In this document: piece after piece, positions 19,603 to 31,182 of the stretch
How the letters are laid out: every line of letters begins with the position of its first letter
Numbering within the stretch: the first letter of the stretch is position 1
The notes under the pieces: model-generated
The model's database searches: none
Told to the model about the DNA's origin: nothing
The model's input: the letters and a program-made list of their open reading frames with translations, nothing else
Position numbers and translations under genes: made by a program
Source of the DNA: Pseudoips prasinana
Taxonomy: Eukaryota; Arthropoda; Insecta; Lepidoptera; Nolidae
Direction of reading: 5' to 3'
DNA length: 64,000 nt
NCBI GenBank assembly: GCA_951640165.1
Contig: OX621260.1
Span: 12,914,001-12,978,000 of the forward strand

Positions 19603-20065
19603 TCCTTACTAAAATCATAAATACGAAAATAACTCTGTCTGTCTGTCTATCACGCTTTCACGCCAAAACTACTAAACTGATTCAAATTAAATGTAGTACA
19701 CAGATAGTCTAGAGCCTGAAAAGGTTACTTTTTAATGCGAAAAATGTGTTCTAAGGGGTTGAAAGGGGGGATAAGAATTTGTATAGAAGTATCCTCAATT
19801 TTAGAACTAGAAGCTTGAAACTTATTATTTTAGGCTGTTGATTCGATATAAATAAATATGACATCCAAATTTTGTAAAAGTTTCACCCTCCAGGGTGAAA
19901 AATAAGAATAAGAATAATAAAAATAAGAATAGGGGATGAAAGTTTGTTTAAAAATATGTAATGTTATTGTGAATGTTTTATAAGTTTGCGACAAGGGGCA
20001 AAATATTAGAGATATTCTGGTGTAACATATACAAAATGTACGGATGAAATCGCGGACTCATCTAG
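19603..20065 (+). mobile_element. Helitron-like element, about 460 bp
   Basis: A|TCCTTACTAAAATCATAAA at the left, GAAATCGCGGACTCATCTAG|T at the right. TC...CTAG borders between A and T. The body has a CTGTCTGTCTGTCTATCACG block and a GGGTTGAAAGGGGGGAT block. Confidence 0.7.
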
Positions 20066-20221
20066 TATCATAATAATATATATTATATGCATTTTGACGT
20101 TTATTTACTGTGATTAAACTCGAGTAGCATTACTCACGTTTTGTAGTTACATACTGTGTAATTTGGGGAGCTGTGTAGGCAAACGGTTAGTTGAATATAC
20201 AATTAAAATCAGCATTATATA

Positions 20222-20560
20222 TTTCTCAAAAATAGGGCTGGCCAATATTTTGGACAGCGTTTAAGCATTGCCATCCAGCGTGGCAATGCGGCCAGCATTC
20301 TGGGCACGATGCTCAAAGGCAGCGATACCGAAGTTTATTTCGACGCCCAAAGATGAGACCTTTATATAATAATATGTATTGATATCATATGTATGCTATC
20401 ATTGCTATAATAAAATAAATTTTATAAATGTTTTCATACAATGTGTACCTAAATATCTATGTTACTAGAAATAATAATGTATACAACTATATTACTACAA
20501 ACATGTTCTGACAATTTACAAGCGCTTTTTTAAAGTCTACATGAATAAAAACCTTTTTTA
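20222..20560 (+). pseudogene. Retrotransposon pol C-terminal tip and 3'UTR
   Basis: At 20263-20358 one frame reads IAIQRGNAASILGTM then a stop, a C-terminal signature shared by a group of insect retroelements. Downstream 20400-20560 (ATGTATACAACTATATTACT, TTACAAGCGCTTTTTTAAAG) recurs at 52080-52165. Confidence 0.55.
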
Positions 20561-20794
20561 TTTATATATTTAATTTTAATATAAATATAAGTATATATTT
20601 TCAGTACTTAGTCTTACGCATCTTTAGTTGATAATTTAAGTTATTTTAATAATAACTGTCAATCCTTGGTTAATTCAAAAATATGATAGGTACATCTATA
20701 TGTACTTCTACGTGTATTTATGAGAAATAAATGATATACATGTTTGGTTTACTACGGTTTTAAATTGATGCTGCTTCTCTTGTCTATTGTCGCA

Positions 20795-20885
20795 CAAAGG
20801 TTTTTCCTGTGTGTAGATCGAACCTACGACCTCTGGTTTAGCAGTAAGGGCCACTAAACACTAGACTAACAGGCACGATATGTCG
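20795..20885 (-). mobile_element. SINE head fragment
   Basis: tRNA-like minus-strand block: GTAGATCGAACCTACGACCT with TTTAGCAGTAAGGGCCACTA, close to the head at 51390-51440. Confidence 0.5.
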
Positions 20886-21624
20886 CTTTTCTTGTATCCT
20901 GGTAGAAAAACTTACTCTGTACAAGGAACGGAATTTCAATAAGCATGTATATCTTCTAATCCTACTTTAAAACACCGATAACCACAAAATCAATTAGGAT
21001 GCCATGTTAACGACACAGCGAATGCTCCTACTCCCAAGTAAAATGGAAATAGAATCGGTCTATGCGATTTGTTCGCTGGAGTGTGAAAAAGTTATGCGCT
21101 TGCGCCGCGGGATCCGCGTAATGACCCGCGCTGATTACAATTACAAATTGCGTCTAGTTGCTAGTTGTAGCACTTGACTTCTGTTTGAAAATTACTGTTT
21201 TTTTTTTAATTACATGAATAAATATCCCAGATATATCACACGGCAAAGTTTGTACTATAGCTACTAGATAGCGGATAGAAAAAAATAATTAATTATTGTA
21301 AATATATACATAATATAATACACAGAAAACACACAGACAAATATTGTTTATAGAAAAGGTACCAAAAATTATGAGAAGAATCTTAGGTAAACGCGCACCA
21401 TTAGTTTATTCATTTGAAAAATCCGGCTATCCAAATGGCAGTTATGAGGACACAGGCTTTAAACTTCGTCATTCTTGGGCACCCTGATGGAATGCCAACG
21501 ATCCGATCTTCGATCGAATCGGATCGCTAGTCGAGTCCTACATTCGTTTCCGTCACTTCAAAAATATTTGTAACACGTGTCAAACTTTTTCAATATATAA
21601 ATATAAATAAATATATAAATATAT

Positions 21625-22401
21625 ATTTAATAAAATCGTAGGAAAGTCAAAACTGTACATTGAATATTTTTAAAAAAGGATACTTGGGGCGTGATCTACA
21701 ATCGACATCGAAGACAAAAATATAGTTTTTAGAATTTTTGTCTGTTTATCTGTTTGTCTGTATGTATGTCCGGGCCAAACTCAAAAAGTACTGCATGGAT
21801 TTAATTTAAATTTTGCATGAATATTACTAAGAGGTCGGGTCAACATATAGGCTACATATTATCACGCTATCACGTACGGGAGAGGAGCTGTGATCATTTA
21901 TAAAGTTTAACGCGGGTAAAACCGCGGGGCACAGCTAGTAATATAATAAAATCGTAGGAAAGTCAAAACTGTACATTGAATATTTTTAACAAGGATACTT
22001 GGGACGTGATCTACAATCAATATCGAAGCCAAAAATATAGTTTTTAGAATTTTTGTCTGTAAGTATGTTTGTCTGTATGTATGTCCGGGGTAGCTGAGCC
22101 CCGCGGCTTTACCCGCGTTAAATTTTATAAATTATCACACCTCCTCCCCCGTAGGAGATAGCGTGATAACATGTAGCCTATATGTTGACCTGACCTCTTA
22201 GTAATATTCATGCCAAATTTGAAGTAAATTCATGCAGTACTTTTTGAGTTTAGGTCGGACATACATACAGACAAACAGACAAAAATTCTAAAAACTTTAT
22301 TTTTGGCTTCGATATTGATTGTAGATGACGCCCCAAGTATCGTTTAAAAAAATATTAAATGTACAGTTTTGACTTTCCTACGATTTTATTATATGTATAG
22401 A
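21625..22401. mobile_element. Cluster of three Helitron-like elements, two direct and one inverted
   Basis: Family marked by AAAATCGTAGGAAAGTCAAA and ACTGTACATTGAATATTTT. Copy a (21625-21938) is plus and ends GGCACAGCTAG|T. Copy b (21939-22090) is plus and truncated. Copy c (22091-22401) is inverted and ends on the plus strand as TGTATAGA|TTACACCC. Copies b and c meet head on, making a large fold-back. TTACACCC after copy c is SINE-A sequence, and a SINE-A head follows at 22402-22480. Confidence 0.75.
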
Positions 22402-22480
22402 TTACACCCTATATCTGACCCACGCACGACCTGCGGCGTGAAAGGCTAGTATTTAGCAACAACGCCAACCAGCCTATAAA

Positions 22481-23144
22481 ATATTAAAAATAATAGAAGT
22501 AGGAAATTCAAACGAACAAGTTTAAATTAAGTAGAAATAAATATATTACTCTACAATAAACGTATCGTTAAGTTACGACTTACAGGTATCAGTACTGCCC
22601 CTGTCAATCGCAATTTGTAAAACATACATCCCATCAAAGGCAAAAGGCATCGAACCTAGATACATCAACATTACATAGTAAGCACTGAGTCACGAACTAC
22701 CATATTACCCGCATAACATGTTCAGGAAAGCTTGATACAGCTGTTAAGTTTTATATGGCAACACTAACTAAGAAGTCGAGTAGCCATTATACCAAAAGGG
22801 TTAGCACTAAGTGAATGATGGTACTATATCCATGAACGGAATTTAAATTATGTCTAGTATTTAGTTCTTTATTTCTTTCGTTGATCTTTTCACGTGATGT
22901 ATGTGGGATGTGTTTTTCATGCGACCAGTCAGAAGGCAAAGTTATCTGCACAACTTAAATTATATGTATAAAAAAAACGTAATAAAAATGTAATTAAAAG
23001 AAAAAAAATAACCTTCTAAGGTTACTCTTACTGGTAACAACAATCATAATTAATGGTAAAACGCAAGCCCATAATAAGAAATAAACTTTGCAAATATGCA
23101 ATTTTATTGACGATTTATATTGAATTATTTACAATTATTATTTA
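22481..23144. other. No recognisable gene
   Basis: Unmatched within the window. A GTAAGT-like site near 22585 (minus) lacks a plausible exon behind it. Confidence 0.4.
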
Positions 23145-23390
23145 TCTATAATATCTTGGGACATTTTTTACACACGGCCATCTGATCCCAAACTAAGCAG
23201 AGTTTGTACTATGGAAACCAGATAACTGATAATACTACTTTTCTTTTGTAAATACATACTTATATAGGGCACCCAGACTCAGGACGAAACAGACATTTTC
23301 ATGCAAATATCTGTCCTGGGTGGGAAACGAACCCACGACCTCCGGCGTGAAAAGCAAGCATTTGCCAACCATGCCAACAGGCCCGTCTAT
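23145..23390 (-). mobile_element. SINE-A
   Basis: Complete; ends at the head with CATGCCAACAGGCCCGTC (plus-strand reading). A small deletion removes the TAATTACAC block near 23267. Confidence 0.85.
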
Positions 23391-23395
23391 ATAAA

Positions 23396-23550
23396 TAAAA
23401 TTCGTTGCGGGATCCAAGACAGTTAAAGCGATTCCCCGGGACATGCCTCACCACTCTGAGTCATTTCATTGTGTACCACTGTTGATCCTGGCTGGCAGGA
23501 GTTACAAAGGTGAGTAAGAGGGTGGGGCTATCAAAAAAAATATATAAATA
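23396..23550. repeat. Interspersed repeat shared with 49563-49735
   Basis: Both copies have ATTCGTTGCGRGATCCAAGA, AGCRATTCCCCGGGACATG, CACTGTTGATCCTGGCT and CAGGAGTT. Here it abuts a SINE-A; at 49563 it splits a MITE. Confidence 0.6.
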
Positions 23551-23914
23551 AAAAAGTCACTGAAATATTTGTACGCTCATAACTTCCAAACGACTGCACA
23601 AAATTGGATAGATCTTTCTTTTTTGTCTCCTTTATAGCCAGGAGAAGGTTTGTATGAAATAAAAAAATGCAAATATTTTATATATCATAAAAATCAGTGT
23701 GCAAATGCGACAGGAAAAAAAATACTAACTTAAAATGTTGTACATTACAATGCATTAAAATAATTATTCAAATATTAGACTTAAGACAGAATTGACGGGA
23801 GCAAATGTAGCGGTCAGAAGTTTGCCGGGACAGCTAGTTAATAATAATACTAATGTAAAAGTAGGTACTGTCAAAGTGATTCAAAAAAATCTAATTTACG
23901 ATAATTTTAAACAT

Positions 23915-24105
23915 ACACACTAATATTATTAAGGCGAAAGTTTGTGAGTGTGTGAGGGTGTAAGTTTGTGTTTGTTACTCTTTCACGCAAAAACTACCGC
24001 ACGGGTTTATATGAAACTTTGCAGTAATATAGCTTATTTATCCGAATAACACATAGGCTATAAATTATAAAGTTTAACGCGGGTAAAACCACGGGGCACA
24101 GCTAG
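23915..24105 (+). mobile_element. Helitron-like element
   Basis: Core GGCGAAAGTTTGTGAGTGTG to GCGGGTAAAACCACGGGGCA and CAGCTAG; the 5' TC is not clear. Confidence 0.65.
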
Positions 24106-24159
24106 GTTATAATTCCACAAAATTTGCGTCGAGAGTTAAAAAAAATACAATACAGATAT

Positions 24160-24247
24160 TATCATCATCATCATTATATCAGCCGAAAGACGCCCCCGGC
24201 TGGACAAAGGCCTCCCCCAAAGATCTCCACAATTACCGGTCTTGCGT
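24160..24247 (-). mobile_element. RTE LINE 3' tip
   Basis: ATCATCATCATCATTATATC followed by CAGCCGAAAGACG and GGACAAAGGCCTCCCCC; about 80 bp retained. Confidence 0.8.
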
Positions 24248-24489
24248 TACAGATATTATACATAATAATTATTGAATCCCAGTAGCCTTAACAACATCGA
24301 AGCGAAAGCTCTTCGCGAACCAAGTCACGAGGAAAACCTAGCATATTAATTTGACAAGCTACGCGTGCCAATTTAACTGGCCACGACCAAAACCGCTTTC
24401 ATACAAGCGTTCTAACAGCTGGTCAGTGGTAACCGCTGTATGGAAATACTATACTTCGATCGTGGGTTTACTTGCGGAAACGTGGAAAA

Positions 24490-25015
24490 TCTCACTAATA
24501 TTCCAAAGGCGGAAGTTTGTGAGTGTGTATGTTTGTTACTTCTTGACGTCTAAACGGCTGGAGCGATTTCTATGAAATTTAGTATGGAGTTAGCTGGCAC
24601 CCTGGATTAAAACATACGGCTATAATTTACATATACAGTTTAATGCGGGTAAAACCGCAGGGCACAGCTAGTATTATAAAGGCGGAAGTTTGTGAATGTG
24701 TACGTTTGTTACTTCTTGACGACTAAACGGCTGGCGATCTTCATGAAATTTAATATAGAGTTAGCTGACACCCTGGATTAACACATAGGCTATAATTTAT
24801 AAAGTGTCACGCGGGTAAATCCGCGGGGCACAGCTAGTAGTATAAAGGCAGAACTTTGTGAGTGTGTGAGTAAGTAAATTTGTTACTTCTTGACGTCTAA
24901 ATGGCTGGAGCGATTTTTATGAATTTTAGTATGGAGTTTGCTGACACCTTGAATTAACACATAGGCTATAATTTATAAAATTTCACGCGGGTAAAACCGC
25001 GGGACACAGCTAGTA
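24490..25015 (+). mobile_element. Head-to-tail trimer of Helitron-like elements
   Basis: Three units start at GGCGGAAGTTTGTGA or GGCAGAACTTTGTGA (24508, 24681, 24847; spacing 173 and 166) and each ends in GCGGGTAAA..CCGC..CACAGCTAGT. Only the first has a TC-type start (CTCACTAATATTCC). Tandem Helitron arrays are a known by-product of their rolling-circle type movement. Confidence 0.75.
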
Positions 25016-25084
25016 TAATAATAATATCCTCCTGGCTGAATTTCGGTCCCGACGCAAATCTATCTTACTATTTTCCTTTTCCAC

Positions 25085-25592
25085 CCAACGGTTGTCTGAA
25101 AGAGATTGCTACAAAGCGATAAGACCGCCGATTGTACCTGTATTTGTTTATTTGTAAGCCATGTATTGTTTTTTTGGTGCAGTAAAGTGTATTCCATCTA
25201 TCTAAGTCTCAATAGCGATCTGCGCGGGATATATTATAGTGGACAAGTGTGTGCACAGGGGCAGTTTCTATTCCATCACTCTCATGGTCCAATAGGATGA
25301 CTAGCGAAGCGACATGACCGGATATAGGAAAGGAGAAAAGGAAGAGAGAGGATAGAGGAAAGAAGGAACGGTACCGACGCCTTCACTTGCTCTTCGAAGG
25401 ACGGGGGTGGAATACCGCCAACTGCACGTGTGGCGCAGCGGCAACAGTCGCCTCGCCGCTTCGCATCCCGGGTTCGATTCCGCACCAGTCAACTATTTTT
25501 GTGACCCATAAATAGTGGTTTTGAGTCTGTGACCCATAAATAGTGGTTCTGAGTCTGCATGTAATTTGTGTCCGTCTATTACATGTGACCTC
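25085..25592. mobile_element. LINE tail, SINE-D (minus) and SINE-C (plus) in series
   Basis: 25085-25208: GAAAGAGATTGCTACAAAGC..GCAGTAAAGTGTATTCCATC, a LINE/SINE 3' tail. 25200-25424: SINE-D body (GTCTCAATAGCGATCTGCGC). 25425-25592: SINE-C in plus orientation with head GTGTGGCGCAGCGGCAACAG and CCCGGGTTCGATTCC; TAAATAGTGGTT and TGAGTCTG are locally duplicated. Confidence 0.65.
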
Positions 25593-26167
25593 GGCAAACC
25601 CCTCCAAATCGCAACGTTGTGCTAACCTGTAGGAAAGGTCTATGTCTAACTGTGGACGACATAAACCTGATAATTAATAGAATCTCTGTTACGATTAACG
25701 TGCTGTCTTACATCCAGTTTATAGTTTTTGTTGATCATCCGGTAGATGTTAATTACACACACTGTGATGGTGCTGACGGACGTTTCCGTTTTCTTTCAAA
25801 GCTTTGATTTAAGTTACTTACTTAAGCTGTTATGAATAATAAAACAATCTTTGTGAATTTGCGCATGTGCACGCAGTAACTCCATCAAGCGACCCGCATT
25901 CTGGAAATACCCAACAATATCAACAAATGAGATCACAACCCTTAATTTTTTTAATTTTATCAGTCTGTAGTTACAATTACCTTTCCGCTGTCACTCGTCT
26001 AAAATAAGATAATACAATAATATACAAACAATTTTTATTGCAATATTATATAATCGAAACATATTAATCGACTACGCACAATTTTTAGCTATATTGTGCT
26101 CTATGGTCTCATAAAGCTTATCTCATCTTTTGTCACGAATTTTCTTATATTCTCTTTGCTTTGGTCA
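25593..26167. other. No recognisable gene
   Basis: Short frames only; none conserved or domain-like. Confidence 0.4.
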
Positions 26168-26460
26168 TACTAAGGATGAAGCAGAGAAATTATGTCCTAG
26201 AAGATTTGGCGTCAGCGCGGAAAAAGACGCGTCAAGGCTTAGTTACATTTTCAAAAACTAGTGTACATTCAGGTTTTTATGTGTAAATATGGTGGATTTT
26301 TAGACATAACATCTTCGACAACGTACACAAGTATAGGAAAGTGCAATACCGTGAATTGTGACTTTCCGTGATGAAACCAAAACTCCATAGAAGCCTCTAG
26401 TAAAGTCTCCACTGCTTTACTGGGGTAGAACTAAGGCTTGACCGGACTTTGAAAACCGTA
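26168..26460. repeat. Interspersed repeat, inverted copy at 32040-32345
   Basis: Shared blocks, in opposite orientation: GGCGTCAGCGCGGAAAAAGA or its complement, TAAATATGGTGGATTTTTAG, ATCTTCGACAACGTACACAA, CATAGAAGCCTCTAGTAAAG, CACTGCTTTACTGGGGT. Class unknown. Confidence 0.65.
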
Positions 26461-26719
26461 ATACAACTGAAGACGAGGCTGTATGGTCTCTGAACTTGGG
26501 CAGCCCGGTAGTTAATTACAAGAGCAAAGTAAAAAGAAGGGTATTGTTCAAGTAGATAACAGTGTTGGTATGTATGGTGGCGTATGACAGCGGGTGGGAG
26601 CGTCACGGGTCGCGTACTGGGCGTGCAATAGTGTCACGTATAACGACAACTTAAATGGATTCCCTTCTATTGCCTGTACGTTTCCATTGTCTGTCGACAT
26701 CAAGTGACAATGTATATTA

Positions 26720-27075
26720 TACAAGCTGCGCCCCGCGGTTTCACCCGCTTTGGCGTAAAAGAGTAACAAACATACATACATACATCTATACTCACAAACT
26801 TTCGCATTGATAATATTGGTAGAATGATTAGCTCTAGCGGTTTCGGCAGTGCACTCCGGAATAGCTCGCAGATGGTAGATTTTTTCCTACTTACTTGCCA
26901 CTTATCGTCATATTTTGGACAATTCACACAATATCTTTATAAATTGTAGCCTATGTGTTATTCTGATGAGCTATATTATTGTAAAGTTTCATTAAAATCC
27001 ATTCGTAGTTTTTACGTGAAGGAGTAACAAACATCCATCCATACTTACAAACTTTCGCGTTTATAATATTAGTAG
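26720..27075 (-). mobile_element. Two abutting Helitron-like elements, inverted relative to 5208-5856
   Basis: Reads AAGCTGCGCCCCGCGGTTTC at the CTAG side (the CTAG itself is mutated) through CAAACTTTCGCGTTTATAAT near 27060. The internal CTCTAGCGGTTTCGGCAGTG..GAATAGCTCGCAGATGG block matches the 5208 copy, so both loci carry the same composite. Confidence 0.7.
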
Positions 27076-27154
27076 GAAGTATAGGAGGCGTTGCGTTGGT
27101 AGTCAATTCCTCTCTGCAATTGATCGGTGAAGTTAGTCAATAGATGGGTCAAAG

Positions 27155-28085
27155 CCATAGTCAAAGTCAAAAATTATTTATTCCGTAAATTTTTTACATT
27201 TATCTGGAATCGTCATATTTTTTTTTTACCCTACCGTGCAGTGCATGACGTGGCAGCTACTGAGAAACACTGCCAGAAAACTCAGGAGGAATCCTTTTTT
27301 TTAATAAAATATACTTGAGATTAATTACAATCACGTGTGTTGACTTAGAACAACTCAATCCCAAGCACTTTTATCACTTAAATAATCACAAATTTTGTAA
27401 TATGCCCTGCTACACAATTTGGCTTTAATAATTCTTTTAAAATTATTCGTAGACAGTTCTCTAATATCATTGGGAAGTTTGTTATAGAATCTTATACATT
27501 GCCCCATAAAAGAGTTACTTATTTTGTGGAGACGGGTAGTATGCAATATGAGATTATTCTTATATCTAGTATTTACATTATGTGTATCGCTCCTTTTACA
27601 GAAGGAATCGATATTTTTGTGCACATATAGTAAGTTATCATATATATATTGAGATGGTACAGTTAGAATGTTAACCTAATAGAACTTTTCTCTTAGAAAC
27701 ACTCTCGGGCCAAGACTATAGACAGCTCTTACAGCTCTTTTTTGCAATATAAATATGGTGTTAATGTCAGCAGAGCTACCCCAGAGAATAATTCCATAGT
27801 GTCCTATGGAATATGGATACACTATGAAAATAACTGAAATAAACCATTCTAGCTGTGTCAACATCAGTCAGCCGTCTAATAGTTTTCACTGCATATGCTG
27901 CAGAACTTAATTTGCCGGACAGTTTTTCTATTTGTGGGCTCCATTGTAGCTTTGAGTCAATAGTGATACCCAAGAACACAGTTGATTCAACAGGGTCCAA
28001 CCTAGCTCCATTAAGTTGTACATTGGTTGTCGCCTGTTTCACATTCGGTGTAGTGAATTTGACGATCAATGTGGTTTAATTTCTA
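27155..28085 (-). pseudogene. Jockey/CR1-like LINE, C-terminal RT and 3' end
   Basis: Minus-strand frames at 27776-28069, 27676-27864 and 27355-27624 join across frameshifts. They carry VFLGITIDSKLQW, LSSAAYAVKTIRRLTD, ARMVYFSYFHS, then IFILQKRAVRAVYSLGPR, then GQCIRFYNKLPNDIREL. This order is the thumb/C-terminal part of Jockey-type RTs. The 3' end is antisense (TGACTTTGACT-type tail at about 27158-27175). The copy is 5'-truncated and frameshifted near 27800 and 27640. Confidence 0.8.
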
Positions 28086-28139
28086 AGCATCTCCGTGTTT
28101 TTGAAGGCATGTTAATCAGTTCAGTACGGTAGACTACCA

Positions 28140-28640
28140 AATATTTCGTAGACATAATCTATTTATCTTGGGACAACTAACACGCTACCATCTAAAATAT
28201 TGTTTATGAATACATAAAATTGAAATTGAAATCTGATCCGAAATTATGGTATAAATTATAGTCTACGTGTTATTCAGATATAAGTACATTAGTACCTATT
28301 TTTACCTTTAGCTATTTTACTACAAAGTTTCACCAAAATCTGTTCCTACGTTTCTGCGTGAAAGAGTCACTAAAATCCATACTCATACCTTGCGTATTTA
28401 TAAAATTAATTGGATATGTATGTTTTTAGAAATGATAAGTATGTCCAAATCAAATCAAATATTCTTTATTGCTAACATAGGTAGGTACATTGCACATTCA
28501 AGGGTGTTAGTGATGTTGAGGTCGCTATGTCCAGCCGGTTAGAGCATGCAATTATTAATTGTACAATGTCATTATTTTACAGAAAATTACAATTAAAAGC
28601 ATTATATACGTAAATGTCACACTTTTTACATGTATCGGTA
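28140..28640. mobile_element. Mixed fragments: SINE-A tail, Helitron-like piece, LINE tail
   Basis: 28165-28200 has TTGGGACAACTAACACGC. 28240-28410 is a minus Helitron-like fragment (TATAGTCTACGTGTTATTCA..TTGCGTATTTATAAAAT). 28447-28520 AATCAAATATTCTTTATTGC resembles an antisense LINE 3' end. Confidence 0.5.
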
Positions 28641-28774
28641 GTAATACATTTATATAACATCACAATAATTTAATACAAAGTTATTTAATAATAAATTAAA
28701 CATAATTACCATATTAAAAAAACTGGTAACCATTTGTATGGTTGCCATAGTACAGACTCTATCTAGATTTTTTT

Positions 28775-29030
28775 TATTCTTTTTAAAGACAATCCGCACT
28801 AAGGAATATAATCCCTGTGCCGCGGGGTACTTTACAAACATATAATAGACAGACACAAATTACATCCAGACTCAGAACATCTATTTATGGGTCACACAAA
28901 TAGTTGTCCGGCGCGGGAATCGAACCCGGGACACGAAGCGGTGAGGCGACTTAGCCGCTGCGCCACACTTGCAGTCAGATTGGGATCAGATGGCAGTGTG
29001 TTAGTTGTCCCAAGATATTTATCTATACTT
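28775..29030 (-). mobile_element. SINE-C, complete, plus SINE-A tail
   Basis: GACAATCCGCACTAAGGAAT to GCTGCGCCACACTTGCAGT (plus reading), with GGGAATCGAACCCGGGACAC as the head. 28975-29025 adds TTGGGATCAGATGGCAGTG in plus orientation. Confidence 0.8.
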
Positions 29031-29033
29031 ACA

Positions 29034-29352
29034 TCTATACAAATAAATAAAATTGGAGTGTCTGTTTGTAATATTGAAATAACCGTTTTTATTACATAAA
29101 TATGAATATATATACGGAACCTACACCAAAATAATTTTTTTTACAATTTTTGTCTGTCTGTCTGTCTGTTTGTTCCAGCTAATCTCTGAAATGGCTGGAC
29201 CGATTTTGACGGGACTTTTATTGGCAGGTAGCTGATGTAATAAGGAGTAACTTAGGCTACTTTTATTTTAGAAAAAAACATTTATTTTAGAAAAATCTAA
29301 AAATAACAAAATAAACTAATTAACACGCAAACGAAGTCGCGGGCACAGCTAG
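29034..29352 (+). mobile_element. Helitron-like element, 319 bp
   Basis: A|TCTATACAAATAAATAAAAT ... GAAGTCGCGGGCACAGCTAG|T. Same family as the copy at 35821-36134, which has an empty-site control. Both ends are intact here. Confidence 0.8.
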
Positions 29353-29514
29353 TTTATTATATAATTCAATTGTCATTTCATAAATATTTAAATTTAGTAT
29401 TATAAGAATTATTTTGTTTATTAAATTGATCTCAAATATAAATAGGTTCTACAATAGATCAGGGAAACCAACCAAACTTATGAAATGTTTTTTTAATAAT
29501 CAATGTTTTAATAT

Positions 29515-29968
29515 TGATAGATATTTGTGTTCCTGAACATGTATGTTTGTCCTGAGTCTGGGTGTAATTATCTATATAAGTATGTATTTACAAAAGAAAA
29601 GTAGTATATGTAGATATGACGGTCACTGCAGCCTAGTTGGTAGTGCTCCTGCCTACGAAGCTGGTGGTCCTGGGTTCGAATCCCGGTTAGTGCAAATATT
29701 TGTGTGATGAGCACGAATATTTGTTTCTGAGTCCTGGATGTTTTCTATGAATATAAGTATATATTTATCTATCTATATAAGTATGTATATCGTCGCCTGG
29801 TACCCATAGTACAAGCTTTGCTTAGTTTGGGGCTAGGATGATCTGTGTGACATTGTCCCTAGATATTATTATTATATATAAGTTACCTGGTTTCAGAAGT
29901 TTTAAGGCTCTGCTTAGTTTGGGATCAGATGGCTGTGTGTGAATAATATCCCGGGATAATATTATTAT
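29515..29968 (+). mobile_element. SINE-A split by SINE-B
   Basis: The SINE-A part before the break runs to AAAAGTAGTATATGTAGATAT. The part after it resumes at AGTTACCTGGTTTC and ends GGATAATATTATTATAA. Confidence 0.8.
29617..29880 (+). mobile_element. SINE-B nested in SINE-A
   Basis: GACGGTCACTGCAGCCTAGT to TCCCTAGATATTATTATTAT. ATAT-type sequence on both sides may be its target duplication. It shows SINE-B was active after this SINE-A landed. Confidence 0.85.
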
Positions 29969-30582
29969 AATTTTTTTATAATATTTTTTGCAACTATTAA
30001 ATGTGAAGTTAAGTTAAACCCAAGCCAAGACCCTCTTTTCGACCCTACAACCTACAGTTAAACATTTGCAAATCTGGTATTGGTCTAGACATTCCTCGAC
30101 TTGCCAAAAAAAGCCTCCAACAACTCCTTATTCCATCACTAATTTCATCTAGAACTACTAATTATTTAATTGAACTGCACTTTACCTAGAAATAGCTAAC
30201 TCGAATACCTTACTTAATGTGCCGACTTGGATAGCCCATAAAACTGCTCCAGGCTGGCCGTAACGAATTCCAAAAAGACGGTTGCTCCATTTTGCTGGAA
30301 CTGCCGGGGGCTAAACCTAATTAATTATGAATATAAACTTTGTATAATGACAAATAGTTCAACGGTGGCTACTCCTAAGTAGGTAACAGTATTATTACAG
30401 ATTGCATTTACAGTCCTGATAAAGTGCGCGCTAAATAACTGAGCCCTATTATGGCGAGCGTGTAATTCATAATGCTGGTGAAACAGAACTGTTGATATTT
30501 TTAAACTGCCATGCGCCTGCGCAAAGAGATTCTAAACTTATGATATGGCATGGCTTTAAATTTCTACCGATGATATATGTGG
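29969..30582. other. No recognisable gene
   Basis: Contains low-grade resemblance to LINE coding sequence near 30060-30300 that I could not align to any motif. Confidence 0.35.
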
Positions 30583-30590
30583 TTTCCAGC

Positions 30591-31174
30591 TAGTGATGTA
30601 CAAGCCTCGAGGCGCCGAGTTTTATTTCTGAAACCTCGAGGCTGAATGGGAAGACTCAGTGAGCTCGGTAAGCTCGGAGTCCCGAGCCTAGCCCAGCCGC
30701 GACTTTTTTGAACCATGACTCGAGGCTTCAAAAGAGTTCAAGCCTTCAAAAGAGCTCGAGCCTTCAAAAGAACTCGAGCCTTCATAAGATTTTGAGTCTT
30801 CAAAGTTTATGTTGATGACATTAATAAAATAACAATTATGGGCTCTGTCGTGCACAGCACAGTTATAAATTACTTATTTTCATTCATCAGCATCCATTAA
30901 AACTAAAGGGCAGAAAAGGACTAGCGCACTAAAGAGAAATGCTTTGAGATCGATCGAGCGCTCAAAAGGGTTCGTGTCTTGAAAAAGGGCTCGAGTCTTC
31001 AAAAGAACTCGAACCTTCAAAAGAGCTCGAGCCTTCAATAAAGGGCTCGAGTCTTCAAAAGAACTCGAGCTCTGAAAAGGACTCCCGTGTCGTCGGACGC
31101 CATACAAACGAGGCGTAAACGACACCGAGCTCAAGGCAAAGGGACTCGGACGCCTCGAGGCTTGTTCATCACTA
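30591..31174. mobile_element. hAT-type MITE, 584 bp
   Basis: Flanked by exact 8-bp duplications TTTCCAGC at 30583-30590 and 31175-31182. Terminal inverted repeats TAGTGATGTACAAGCC / TAGTGATGAACAAGCC continue into TCGAGGCG. An 8-bp TSD and TAGTGATG-like ends are the hAT superfamily signature. No transposase. The interior is a degenerate minisatellite. Confidence 0.9.
30720..31080. repeat. 18-bp minisatellite inside the hAT MITE
   Basis: Units like GCCTTCAAAAGAGCTCGA repeat about four times at 30725-30802 and about seven times, degenerate, at 30957-31080. CTCGAG also occurs in the terminal repeats, so the array may have grown from the ends. Confidence 0.8.
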
Positions 31175-31182
31175 TTTCCAGC

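Noticed and set aside
22560..22640. Minus-strand exon ending in GTAAGT near 22585
   Set aside because: The nearest acceptor would give a 17-nt exon with a weak pyrimidine tract.
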